Assembly (NCBI GenBank): GCA_018296165.2
Contig: JACKQL020000059.1
Location: 62,001-126,000, forward strand
DNA from: Termitomyces sp. T153
Lineage: Eukaryota > Basidiomycota > Agaricomycetes > Agaricales > Lyophyllaceae
Reading direction: 5' to 3'
Length of the DNA stretch: 64,000 bases
This document shows positions 11,765 to 26,300 of this stretch, one piece after another. Both the position numbers and the translations under genes were made by a program. Every line of letters begins with the position of its first letter. Position 1 is the first letter of the stretch. The notes below the pieces were generated by a model that worked only from the letters and a program-made list of their open reading frames with translations, made no database searches and was not told where the DNA came from.

Positions 11765-12015
11765 ACTGTATTTAAGGGCATTCATGAGTAGTCCAATAGC
11801 TTGTATTTTGTGTCTTGTAACAAGAGAAGATGAACGAGTTCATTTAATTTGTGAGCGGAACCAGCCGACCGACCGAATGACAATTAACGACAAGCAACCA
11901 TTAAAAGAGTAACCAGCCGTTGATTCATGAGTGAACATATCATGACTGATAATGGTTAGCGCACACGCTTCAATGGCTGAATTTGTAATGGCGGAGTTAA
12001 GATAATCAAACAAAA

Positions 12016-12098
12016 TGACCACCGCAGGACTCGAACCTGCAACCTTTTGGTGCCGCTTAGCATCGAAGCCAAACGCGCTACCATTGCGCCAGGTAGCC
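12016..12098 (-). tRNA. tRNA-Arg (anticodon UCG) with an 11-base intron
   Basis: Read on the minus strand: acceptor GGCTACC pairs with GGTGGTC (two wobble pairs), the D arm is GCGC/GCGC, the anticodon stem TTTGG/CCAAA holds CTTCGA-intron-A, the variable region is AGGTT and the T arm GCAGG-TTCGAGT-CCTGC. The loop gives anticodon TCG, decoding CGA. The 11-base insert after position 37 is where eukaryotic nuclear tRNA introns lie. The length without the intron is 72 bases including the discriminator A. Confidence 0.88.
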
Positions 12099-12209
12099 AT
12101 ACTTGTATTCTTGCAGGAGGTATATCAGTGGTGTGGTATAATGAGGTAATGAGGTCATTTTCCGAAGGGCTGGTTCGGACCTTGTACGTACCTTGCTTCG
12201 ATCCTCATC

Positions 12210-12798
12210 ATGTTCAATTCCTTCAAACGGCGTTTAGTGAGTCAGATGATCGCTTGTATAGAAAGAAGTTCAATTATCCTTGAAAGCCTGAAATTTCAAT
12301 CTTGTAGGTTGTCGCCAGAAACCCATACTGAACACTCAGTACATTTGTCTCAGCCATCAGCCTTCTTCACCGCCATCGACAAAAGCTTTGAACCTTCTTC
12401 GCTCATCTATTTCCGCTCCCTATCCTCCCGGTCAAGCACAGAAGCAACCTCTTGACTTCGACCTTGAGGTCGTTGAAGGGCCACCGACCAGCGATCAAAT
12501 GAGGACCATCCTGTCCTACTTGCCATCCAAGGCTGTCTCTCCATCACTTGCGTTCTTATCAGCGCACTATGCAACACCTTCAGGATCCGAACGTCCAGAA
12601 GGTGTTTCTGCCATTGCCAACTTAGCGCAGAATAACCCCAGTGCACTCAAGTGGCCTATCGTGGTTGATTGGCATAGCGGACAAGCTGCTATTGGTGACG
12701 TCGAAGGTGTGAAAGGAATATTGGAGACGCTGAGAAAGAGGCGTGATGGAGAATTGAAGGAGGACGAGGTTCATCAGCCAAAAGGGTGGTTCACCTGA
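12210..12798 (+). CDS. FMP46-like putative mitochondrial redox protein (thioredoxin-like)
   Basis: The main exon encodes YICLSHQPSSPPSTKALNLL, then LDFDLEVVEGPPTSDQM, RTILSYL and a closing KWPIVVDWHSGQAAIGD segment. These are the landmarks of the fungal FMP46 family (thioredoxin-fold, predicted mitochondrial, function unproven). The stop is at 12798. The 5' end is less certain: I take the ATG at 12210 (MFNSFKRR) and an intron of about 60 bases ending near 12307. The exact donor could not be fixed by eye. The family is usually about 130-170 residues and this reading fits that. Confidence 0.68.
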
Positions 12799-13130
12799 GA
12801 ACTCGGAGGAGGCGATGTTGTAAGTCCTATCGTTGTTAAAATTTTGTACACTAGTTCCACCTGCATTCAAGAGATAAGGTTCATTGTAATTAATTTGTTC
12901 TTGCTCTTTAGCTGACCAGCTTACTCAAAGTGTAAATATCTGATATACATCCCGCAATACTCGATGTCGTTCAGTCTCCGGCACTATTTGTCAAGTGCAT
13001 TTCGATGGACCATATGATCAATCCAGATTATGCCAATGGAAATCAAAATCTTTTCGGAGTCTCTCTTGCGGATTTTTCTTACAAATTAGACACATGAGAC
13101 TGACATAGGAGCGACTTAACACCGACGACC
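12799..13130. other. intergenic region
   Basis: Short spacer between two plus-strand genes. No coding features or repeats were seen. Confidence 0.5.
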
Positions 13131-14340
13131 ATGAGCCCGTCCGCAGATTCAGTTCCCCCTAAGTCTAATGGCCTTGATCCAAATAACCCGTTCAACAAGA
13201 TATGGCGAGGCAGCAAGGACGGTTCGATTGCACTCAAGCCCATGCCCAAATTCGATGATCCTTACGCCGAGCGTGAATGGATTAAGGTCTGTATCATGCA
13301 CCCTTGTAGAAGGAGAATAGCTCATCATGACCTCTACATAGGCACACTTGGCTGCTGTCTTTCGTTATTGGGGGAAGATGGGCTATGCCGAGGGAAATGC
13401 GGGACACATTACTGTCCGTGACCCCGTCCTGCCTGGCTACTACTGGTAAGCACTTTCTGCTCGCTTCCCCTGCTTCCTTATTCTCAGCTTGCGATTAGGA
13501 TGAACCCCATCAACGTTCATTATTCAACCATGACCGTAGGCAGCCTTCATACTTTGCTCCCGCTTCTGCTCATGCACCTAAAGGTATCAAAGCTTGTTCT
13601 TGTGGACCCAAACGGGCGGCCCTCACCATATGGCGCCCAACTCCCTATCAATAGTGCCGGTTTCTTTATTCGTATGCTTATTCCCCCCTTTCACCCATCC
13701 AAACTATCTTCCCACACGCACTTGCAGACTCAGCCATCCACGAGGCTCGTCCAGACATCAAAGCCGCAGCACACTGTCATTCCCTGCACGGCAAAGCCTG
13801 GTCCGTCTTCGGCAAGCCTATCGAGATAACCACACAAGACGCGTGTATATTCTACGATAACCATTCCGTGTATGACAATTTTGGCGGAGTCGTACTTGCT
13901 ACTGAGGAAGGCAAGAATATCGCACAAGCTCTGGGACCTTAAGAACAAGACATGTATTCTTCAGAACCATGGTCTTCTCACGCGTATGTTAATCTTACGG
14001 CGTCTTTTTGTGGAGATGATATGTTCTTGCTTATTCATAGCCTTTGACAGTTGGTACTACCCTCGATGAGGCTGCGCGTCTGTTCACATTGTTGGATAAA
14101 CAGTGTCATGTCATGTTGCTCACTGCGGCCGCGTCGTCCAGTGGCCTCAAGCCGAATGTGATTGGGAAGGAAGAGGCCGAATAATCTGCCATGTTTCTCC
14201 AAGAACCAGAGGTTACTTATAGTGGTGTAAGTGAAATTCGGCGGATATATGGTATTTGAACGCTGGTTGATGTATGTTCGCAGTCCCAGTCTGAGTTTGA
14301 CCTTCTGGTTGAAGAGACCGATGGCGCATTCCTGAAGTGA
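13131..14340 (+). pseudogene. class II aldolase/adducin-like gene with frameshift and premature stop
   Basis: Translated exons follow the class II aldolase/adducin family in order: DDPYAEREWIK, AHLAAVFRYWGKMGYAEGNA, GHITVRDPVLPGYYW, MNPINVHYS, LVLVDPNGRP, AIHEARPDIKAAAHCHS (metal-binding HCH region), GKPIEITTQDACIFY, FGGVVLATEEGKNIAQALGP, KNKTCILQNHGLL, TTLDEAARLF. Two lesions interrupt it. At 13937-13940 one extra base puts a TAA straight after ALGP while the conserved KNKTCILQNHGLL continues one frame over. At 14182-14184 a TAA sits where the family has a Tyr (EEAE-stop-SAMFLQEPEV). The expected 3' exon (EFDLLVEETDGAFLK) still follows to a TGA at 14340. Everything else is well preserved, so loss of function is recent. 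A sequencing error could explain one lesion but hardly both. Confidence 0.78.
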
Positions 14341-14941
14341 CTTATTCCGCATATGTAGCTATATAAACATATGGAGTTCTCATATCAGCGCCCATAACGA
14401 AGCGCCCATAACGAATCTAATTGCACTGCCTTTTCTGTTCATGTAACCAGAACACTCTTGGTTTCAATCCTGAGGAAGCCATGGAACACCACCGATTATC
14501 ATCGAGTGGCATAGCCGCGCCAAGGAGAAGGAAATCCTCCGTAAACTTCGGCGAATCATTGGACCGGTTCAATAGATGAGAACCTACCGATCTCATGATC
14601 AAACAAGCCTATCATATACCCAGAGCCATGGCGCAGTAACCATGTGGATAGTCTATAAGTGAACGAAACTGCAACGCATGTACGCATGTCCATGACTGAC
14701 AGAACATCGACAAAATTCATAGCTTGTGACGGAAATTCTGGAAGATCCAAGTCATCCAAGATGCCTCGTTATGCCAGTATGTGGTATATGGGTATCCCTG
14801 CAAGATACTGCATCTGCATTTACCGAGCTTCACAAGATTCCATGTTATTGAAGTTTGACAGCTGGACACCCTAAGATAATATCAACCTAAAGGGCATTAG
14901 TGCATACTGAGAGATGTTTGAAGTGTGCGTACCACCCCAGC
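14341..14941. other. intergenic region
   Basis: Contains a pair of minus-strand frames of 60-70 codons (14417-14602, 14556-14759) that could be exons of an orphan gene but show no domain. I do not call them. Confidence 0.4.
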
Positions 14942-15082
14942 TCAATTCTTCTTTGTCTTGTTGGCATCCCCACCTGTGACATACTTCTCATTCACAGCAA
15001 CAACGTGGTATCCAACGGCAGTGATCATTGCCAGCACACCAAGGGTGCTGGCTAATGAGTAGAGAGTGTCGTGTGAGATCAT
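14942..15082 (-). CDS. OST4: OST4-like subunit of oligosaccharyltransferase
   Basis: A 46-codon single-exon frame starting MISHDTLYSLASTLGVLAM. It has the hallmarks of Ost4: a very short protein that begins MIS, one hydrophobic helix (about residues 8-30: LYSLASTLGVLAMITAVGYH), and a short polar tail ending KKTKKN-like. Ost4 is an ER membrane miniprotein that stabilises the Ost3/Stt3 subcomplex of oligosaccharyltransferase for N-glycosylation. Budding yeast Ost4 has 36 residues, so 46 is reasonable for a basidiomycete. It is easily missed because of its size. Confidence 0.8.
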   Translation of the reverse strand: MISHDTLYSLASTLGVLAMITAVGYHVVAVNEKYVTGGDANKTKKN

Positions 15083-15508
15083 ATTGCTGCTTGCTTGGCG
15101 GTTAGATTGACCCTGCTACACGCTTCTAAAAAAGCGGGTATAATGCATAAAATAAAAGCATACTGTATGTTCTACAGCTCGAATAACCAGTAACTCTCAG
15201 CAGCGACGTGGAAATCGAAGGCAGAAGTAATCGCGTTGGTCGCACGTGGCTTATTTACATAATTTGGCTTGGTTTATTTTTATTCTCTTTCTAACAGTCG
15301 CTAAAGTTCCTGTCGCTTTCTTTCTCCAAGTGGACCGCAGTATGGAGGTGGTAAACTTTCAAGAATACGAAGAATTTGGGGCTACTGGTCACATAGCACA
15401 TACAGGGTACAGACAGGCATTCGGAAAATCTCAATATCCATATATAGCAGACATTTCTCCTCATCCTTTCCTTCTATCCGTCATTACCAGTCGTTTGCTT
15501 CAGCACAT
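15083..15508. other. intergenic region
   Basis: Upstream flank of the OST4-like gene and 3' flank of the acid phosphatase. A plus-strand frame at 15246-15512 has no recognisable features. Confidence 0.45.
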
Positions 15509-16948
15509 TTAACAGCCAGTAGGATAGATAGGCTTATCGGAAGAAGACGGGGGGACCAACTGTCCTGAGTAGACCGTGCAAGCAACCTGTGACGACCACT
15601 GTGACACGATTGAAGGCAACACCGTACGACCGTTGATGATTAAACTAGTGTTAGGGACCGGTTGCGGGGCCCACTTAGATGAGCTGAAGATGCCAGGGTA
15701 ACCCGCGTTGAGGGTGACAGAAGAGGTGGTGGTACGGATGGTGTCGCCTGTTACGCTCGCAACGAAACCAAAAACGTTCGCACCGACGTCATAGCGACCC
15801 AGGGTGTGAAGGTTCCAGTTTGCCTCTACGGTGGAAAGGGCAGAGTAGTGGGTGTAGAAGTTGGAGTCGGTGGTACCAACCAAGTTGGTCGGGAGAGCAC
15901 CACCAAGAACGATGGTGAAGACCTTGTTGGCAATGGAGCTTGAGCCGGTTTCATCGAAAGCTATATTAGCATATACTCAGCCGTAGCTAGAGTCTAAATT
16001 GCAGAGCAGTACTTACTGAGAAGGATGAGAGTCTTGTTGTCGTTGAAGTTGGGGTTTGACAACAGAGGGGTGAGGAAGTTCCTCGACCAGAGGCCCGCAG
16101 TGGTGATACTGGTGTCGTGTCCGTCATTGGCTAAGAAGGTCGTAATGAATCATGAATCAGACAGCATCAAGTCTAGACTGACTCATATTAGGGGTAATGA
16201 AAATCCATTGGGGAAGGGCGTTGGCAGCGAGGTCCGACTGGAAGGTGACAAAATTCTTGGTATTCGAGAGGCGGGTGGAGTTTGAGTTGACGGAGATAAA
16301 GGAAACTAGAGGGCTGTTTTATGTTGATGATGTCAGAACGAGGAGTGTTCAATAATAACTTACTTATGCTTGCGAACATAGTCGCTATCGCCAGTCTTGG
16401 GGTTATCAAATGTGGCACCAGTGTACCCGGTAGAAGGCATATCTTCTTGGTATTCTGCCCAAGAGATGCCCTTGTCCTCCAGGAGATCGACGATGGTCGA
16501 AACATTTGAAGGAAAGTTAATGGTGTTGTCACTGTTGAGTCCGAAGTAGTCACCACCGACAGACTATCACTGATTGGAGGTCAATTTCTCCTCTGAAGAT
16601 AAGTGACTGACCGCAACATAGTTAGGTTCAGAAGGATGGGTTAGTGCATAGTAGTTGGTGAGGGTGAGCCCTTTTGCAGCAAGAGCTTTGAGATCGGCTA
16701 AATAAACGTATATGAGTTTTTAATCGTCATCGTATATATGCAACATACTGTTAGCGGCGGCTTTTGCGTAATCGGTGTTTTCAAGCCAGATAGAAACAAA
16801 TCGGTTGAAAACTGCGCCCTGAACTACGGCGGATGCAGGCGATGCCTGAACGTTTTGATCAACAAATTCAAGTACGTCGTGCACAGATGGTACCTACAAG
16901 GATGGCCAGAGAGGTGGAAGTGAAGGAAAACAGGACTGTGAATCGCAT
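15509..16948 (-). CDS. secreted acid phosphatase (phosphoesterase family, PF04185-like)
   Basis: A multi-exon gene. Exon 1 starts at 16948 and, joined over a 55-base intron, gives a signal peptide (MRFTVLFSFTSTSLAIL then ASPASA) with a likely cut after ASA. The mature part has the family motifs in order: SIWLENTDYAKA (the ENxxY/D metal motif), LTHPSEPNYVA, VGGDYFGL, GISWAEYQEDMPSTGY, FITPNM, NDGHDTS, LILLTFDETG (FDE) and NFYTHYS, ending in YPTGC at 15509. This is the layout of fungal acid phosphatases such as Aspergillus PhoA types, which release phosphate from organic esters outside the cell. Expression is typically raised by phosphate starvation in the family; I see no proven control site here. 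All metal-binding motifs are present, so it should be active. Confidence 0.84.
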
Positions 16949-17783
16949 TATCAAGTCCAGATAGAAGACACACAATATGCGAAGGAGGATTAAATTGGAT
17001 CCTCATCAGCCTTTTATTCAGATTAGACAAACCATATGGAAGGAAGAACGTTCGAAGTTCTAGAGACAATTCTTAGACATGCTATTCAATAGAAGAAGTC
17101 ATGGAGTTGTCGTCGACTTCTGGGTTCGGAGCACAAGGCAGTCACACTGACTTGATTAAAATGGAAGCAAATGTGAGAATTGAGACTTTTATTGCACGTT
17201 CGACCGATTCCAGGGTCAGCAGATCGACAGATGGTCAGTAGAAGTAGTATGAAGAGATTTTGTCGAGTTCTGATTGAGAGACTAGCGATAAGCGCTTGCA
17301 TCTGCGCATCTGAACAAGCAGCTCGTGACCGGAAATTTATCGCTACCGTGACTTAGAAGCCGCCAAAAACTCCTTTCAGCAGCCCAGACATGTTTCTTGT
17401 GTGCAGCTAATTATAAGAGCGATGAACGTGCGTATTTCGAGCACGATTTGTCTCACCTGGTGCCCATTCTCCCAACTTGCACGAATGACACGACATACAC
17501 GAATGAAGATTCACCTGTGTGTAAGACGCGCATTCTCGAGGAGAGGTGAAATCGTCACATCAGATAGATCCTCAACAGTCTCCTTGTGGAAAAGCGAAAG
17601 ACAGTCAGACGGGCCACTGTATTGTGGTGTAAACTCGTAGATGGTTTGGAAGAAGAGATTTATAATTTTCTCAGAAACAGCGATCGATCACGTGACTAAT
17701 TAAAGTTTGGCCGCACGTCGTGACACGAGCCTCAGCTCGCACTAAATTCGTGACAACTGCTGGTATAGTGTTTCACGAACATC
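16949..17783. other. divergent intergenic region between phosphatase and SNF2 genes
   Basis: Upstream region of two divergent genes. It holds a CACGTG palindrome near 17689, about 95 bases before the SNF2 start. A 12-codon minus-strand frame near 17390 (MSGLLKGVFGGF) is too short to call. Nothing else is supported. Confidence 0.45.
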
Positions 17784-21739
<3,956 letters not shown>

Positions 21740-22130
21740 AGATGACCACAGTATTTCACCTGGAGATGGATGATGCAAGCAGTGCTCAAATAAGATGATT
21801 GGACAATCATCTTGATGCATATCAGACGGGATGACTGCGGGCACTTCCCTGGGTGAGGTTTGCCTTGATCAACCCGGTCAACTAATCAACACTTAATCTT
21901 TTGATCTGTTCTTGACACCTGTAATATACTGATTCTGTCGCTAAATTATCATATATCACATACCACACGTCTATGTATTATTTAATATGCACCGGACACT
22001 AGACACTGTAGATAGCCATCGAAACGATTTACAATATATTTTTGGCCCCTTAGAAAGTGTGGCGTGTTGTGCTAGGGCGTCGAAGGCAAATATGACCCAA
22101 ATCCGCTTAATTCCGGTTCTTTCAACCTTT
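21740..22130. other. intergenic region
   Basis: Spacer between two plus-strand genes; no feature seen. Confidence 0.5.
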
Positions 22131-23100
22131 ATGTTTCGAGCATCTTCTCGATTAGTCGTGGGTGTTAAACTATGGCGCTATGACCTTGTTTGATATTCTC
22201 TTTCCAGCCAAGACGGGCAGTCCTTGCTGCTTCGGTGGCAGCCAGCGGTGTCATCCTGCACACACCGCCGGAAAAGGTATGTGTGTCTCGGCTGTAGATC
22301 ATTCGTGAACTCAACTGTACAAACAGCTTTCGATATACTCTGCTCCTACTCCTGACGTCCTGCTTGTAGAAGAACCTTCAGCATTGGAACGAGAAATCGG
22401 GGTAGTACGACGAAAAGTAAGCGAGGTGTTGTTCGATACACACAGTCAAATCCAGGCTGTCGTGTCGCGATGGATTGGCATTGAACATGCGATCGAAAGT
22501 TTGTGTTTACTATCAGTCTTCCTTGGCTCTCTATACTGATTCACAACAGACCGCGTAAAGAGCATCATCTCCCCTAACGAACCTCTTACTCCTGGGTTGC
22601 TCTACGTCGGTGTTGCGACTCTCAGTGGTTCCATCTTGGCTCGAAATCGCACGCTTGCAACACGCCTACTTCTCCCTCCCATCTTCCTCTTCGCCTCTGC
22701 GAAACATTTCTTCCCTCAGACGACAGAAAACTTCACATCATACCTTGGCTCACTAGAAGACACGTATTTCCCAACGCTGGCCGAAAAGCACGTAATTGCG
22801 AATGCACATACCCAGATGGCATGGGAGCGTCTCAAGGATGCGTCGCAGAACGGACGGGAGTGGGTTAACCGTGGAGCAGCCACTGCGGTAGACAAGATCC
22901 AAGAGGCGACGGGATTGAAACTCAATGAGACGTTGGGTTGGTCCCAGGCTGGACTCAAACATTTCGAGGCCAAGGCATCTGAAGTGGCAAAAGCTGCGGA
23001 GGAAAGGATCGTAGAAGGCAAGGTCACGGTGGAGAAGACACTGGATGAGAACAAAGGGGAGCAAGCCAAGAAGGTAGAAGAGAGCAAGAGATTGGTATGA
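22131..23100 (+). CDS. MICOS complex subunit MIC26/MIC27-like (apolipoprotein O family)
   Basis: Four or five exons: MFRASSRLV, then PRRAVLAASVAASGVILHTPPEK, then LSIYSAPTPDVLLVEEPSALEREIGVVRRKV and WIGIEHAIE, then RVKSIISPNEPLTPGLLYVGVATLSGSILARNR. The family landmarks are the KLSIY..P start after a leader, the ERE..VRR helix, the weight-bearing W-x3-E segment and the hydrophobic glycine-rich pair of helices (GLLYVGVATLSGSILA, LLLPPIFLFASAKHFFP). The end is a charged amphipathic helix. Such proteins sit in the mitochondrial inner membrane and help shape crista junctions. The stop is at 23100. Confidence 0.78.
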
Positions 23101-23317
23101 TGTCCTTCACTCGCTAGATCTCCTTATATACACTGTTTTTGGCTTTTTCGTTCCATGCGTCGGCTCTTTGAGTGACATTTCAAGCCGGTGGATAAAGCTA
23201 CGTCCTCGAAAGATTATCATTTATCTATATCTCGCTTTTTTCACCGACTACTTGACTTACGAATATCATTGAATAGATAAATGAACAAAACATCAAGATT
23301 GTCTACTGAAATATTTA

Positions 23318-26300
23318 TCAATGCTCAAAGTCCTTGAACTCCAATGGTTTCACGTTCAAGATTTTTCCCATGTGAGTTGGTGCATACCCCATACCCTTCC
23401 TCCGCAAACTAAACAACTCCTTTAGAAACATCACTGGGCTTGCGACCATTTGACACTGCTCCTTCATAGCTCCTGTCCTATCTTCCGCTTTGACGAATCC
23501 ATCGCTGTCCCACATACGTGCTTCAAATTCGGCCCCAACAAGCCCCAGCAACCGACACAGCCGCCGATACGTTTCAAAATCTTTCAGATAGAGCTGACCG
23601 GCAAACAAATTGAGCTGAAGCATTAGATCGGGTATAAAAGCCAGCAAATCCGATGAAGTTGGCAACGGTGGTACTGTGAAGAATCTGAGGTCCTCCGTGG
23701 TCTTCATGTTTTGGTTGACACGAGGAGTATAAATGTGGAGGTGAACATGCTTGCTTTTCGAAATCAATGGGAGAAGTTGGTTTACTTCAAATGGGCTGAG
23801 CACGATGAGTACACGATGCGCAGGCGCAGAAAGAATCCAGTTGACTGGTCGAAGGAAGTCACCAACTAAGGCCCCGCCTTTGACAGTTGTCGCGAAATCC
23901 TTGGTTGAGAAGAGCGCATTAGACCACTCATGCTTTGACCTCAAAGGGGAAAACAGCAGTATGAACGGAGAAGAAGGGTCCGGGTTGAAGTTACCCAATT
24001 TGATGAGCGACTTGAGGGCTTTGTGGAGTTGCGGTGAAGCCGGTTTCACCTTGAGAGGACGCTCGCGCTGTTGTTCCTTTTCTGCCTCTTTGGATACCTG
24101 CCTTTCCTGCTCCTCGTCGGCCCTGACGTCACTCAGCACTGAGACCCCTAGTTCGTCAAGACGCTCCTTGAGATTCGGCAGTTGGAAGGCGGGATGGAAG
24201 GATGTAGTGTCCGGATCCGGCTGCGCTTCGTACATCTCGTCCAAGGTCTGTGCGTCTGGCTCTTCCCACGAAGATCGCAGGTTTTGGAGAGCGCCAGGAA
24301 CTGATGAATTGCGTTCATGTAAGGTCCATGCAATGTTTCGTCGCTTGTAATCCACCCCTTGTTGAGCCCAGTGAGGAAGGTACCGCCGAATGTGCTCGCA
24401 CGTCTGCCACATCGTCCATCGCAGAATATCTGCTGTGGAAACTTGTGCTGATGGCTCTAACGGACATAAGTCGCATGCCCGAATGCTTCGATCCACCTCT
24501 GCTGGAGCGAAAAACACGACAGATTGACCTCGCCCCAATTGCCTCATTCGCATGCAGCCTATCAGATGTTATGAGTCATGATGAGAAAAAAATCTAGAAC
24601 TTGGAAGGTCACCTTGGACCAGTCGATCCTTTGTTAACTTCGGTCCCAGGGTTACAACCGCGCGGAAATCATTCGGAAGTTTCAAATCGGTTCCGCGGGT
24701 ATGAGAGTCATCAAGGTAGACAGCGCAGAGATCCAATTTCTCGTTAAACTGTGACGTTACAAACTTCTCAATTTGCAGATCTTGAGACATTACAACCAAT
24801 TCATCATGGTCATCGAAAAATACAATCGCGTGCAGACCTGGGACTAGTGAGAGCCATCTGGAGACCAGCTCGGTGTTCTGCATGTCAAGCATCTGAGCTC
24901 CGACGTCCAAAAGAACACGTACTGGCGGTGTCTGTTTCACAAGAAGTTCCAGGAAATCGCTTCCAGTTGGACTATGCCCATTCATATCCTGGAGGCAACA
25001 GTATGTTCCATTTTCGGATTGAAGGAGGATGCTGAGAACCTTTGCGTTGGTAGCAAGCTGGCCAAATGGATCATGATCACCCAGAGCAGTCGAATCATTC
25101 TGCTGAATAGACGTTGGGAGCAGGTATCGATTGTCATTTGTCCCGCTAAAGCCCGTGGTGACCTGCACTTTTGTCTCCGCCAAGTCCCACGATGAGGTGG
25201 AAAGCTTCTTGGGAAACTGTTTCGCGTATCGCGGGAAAACTACGTTAGACAGGAAGAAATCGATGACAGCCTTGTTCTTCCGAAAAAGGGGCCCTAGTAC
25301 CATTTTGCGCTGATGTTCATCATCCAAGTTTATGCCCTGAATGTCGCGGAACGAAGGGGGGATGTCCTTGTGACCATAAACCCATTGCTGAAGAGCATTA
25401 GAATGATAATCAGTGATTGGTCAATTCGTTGGAGCTTACATTATACTCTAGTGGAGGATCATCGTGCTTGAACAAAAGTTCGAAGCATTGGTCCAACTGT
25501 CCCTCTGTGATTCCACCATAGTAATAACTTAGACATGTCAACGCAAGTGCGACGTCGGGATGTCCAAAATCTGCTCTGAGTGAGGGGAGATCCTTGGCAC
25601 GATAAGGCACGGCAAGAAGTGTCCGGGGAAGGTCGAGGCCATAATCCACTCGCCATCTTTTTTCTTGTAATACAAAGCGGAGCAACCCGTGACCGAAAAG
25701 GCCACGGTAGAGTAACAAATCTTTCCATGTACTGTTGTCATGTAGGAAGGAACGAAGTTCATCCAAAGCGGGCACCCTGCCACGACGGCATTTTACGAAA
25801 TCCTCTGCAGCCCGGCGAATGTCAAGGGGGAATATTTTGAATCTGTTACTTGATAGTAACTCTGCGACCACTGAGTCGATCAACACGTCCCCGGCATCAG
25901 CGTCGAGAATCCGTATGATAGGGGAGCTAATGCCTTCGGTTTGATTAACCTCCAATCCAGCCGGATAGGTGGACTGAAGAATATTTGCATGGTTCTGTAC
26001 ATAGCCAATGACTTCCTGGATAATTGTTCAACGATTTGGATGACTGTCCATGGGTTCTTGCAGTCCACTGGTATAGACCAATTGATAAGTCGCTCTCAGG
26101 ATTTCATCACTCTCGTCTAAGATATCTTTTGACGTAGAATACAGCCATCGGTGAGATTTAAGAAGCTGCTTAGCGGCCTTGTCGTCCCTCCCGACGATCA
26201 GATCAATGCCCTTAAGCCTGAAAGAAAGAATGTGCTCCGGTTGGATCAGCAATATACCTTTTTCTCGCACGCAGGTTTTGTAGAGCGATTGTATTTGCTT

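Noticed and set aside
14417..14759. Pair of minus-strand frames that might be two exons
   Set aside because: No domain, and the splice sites joining them are unconvincing.
17360..17395. Mini-frame MSGLLKGVFGGF on the minus strand
   Set aside because: Only 12 codons, no clear splice continuation and no recognised family.
17686..17694. CACGTG motif upstream of the acid phosphatase
   Set aside because: It resembles a phosphate-response element, but it lies ~740 bases from the phosphatase start and much closer to the SNF2 gene. A single 6-base motif is weak evidence.
23318..24553. C-terminal exon of the giant gene considered as a separate gene
   Set aside because: The splice junction and reading VQGCMRMRQLG are conserved in both copies, so it is the last exon of the same gene.
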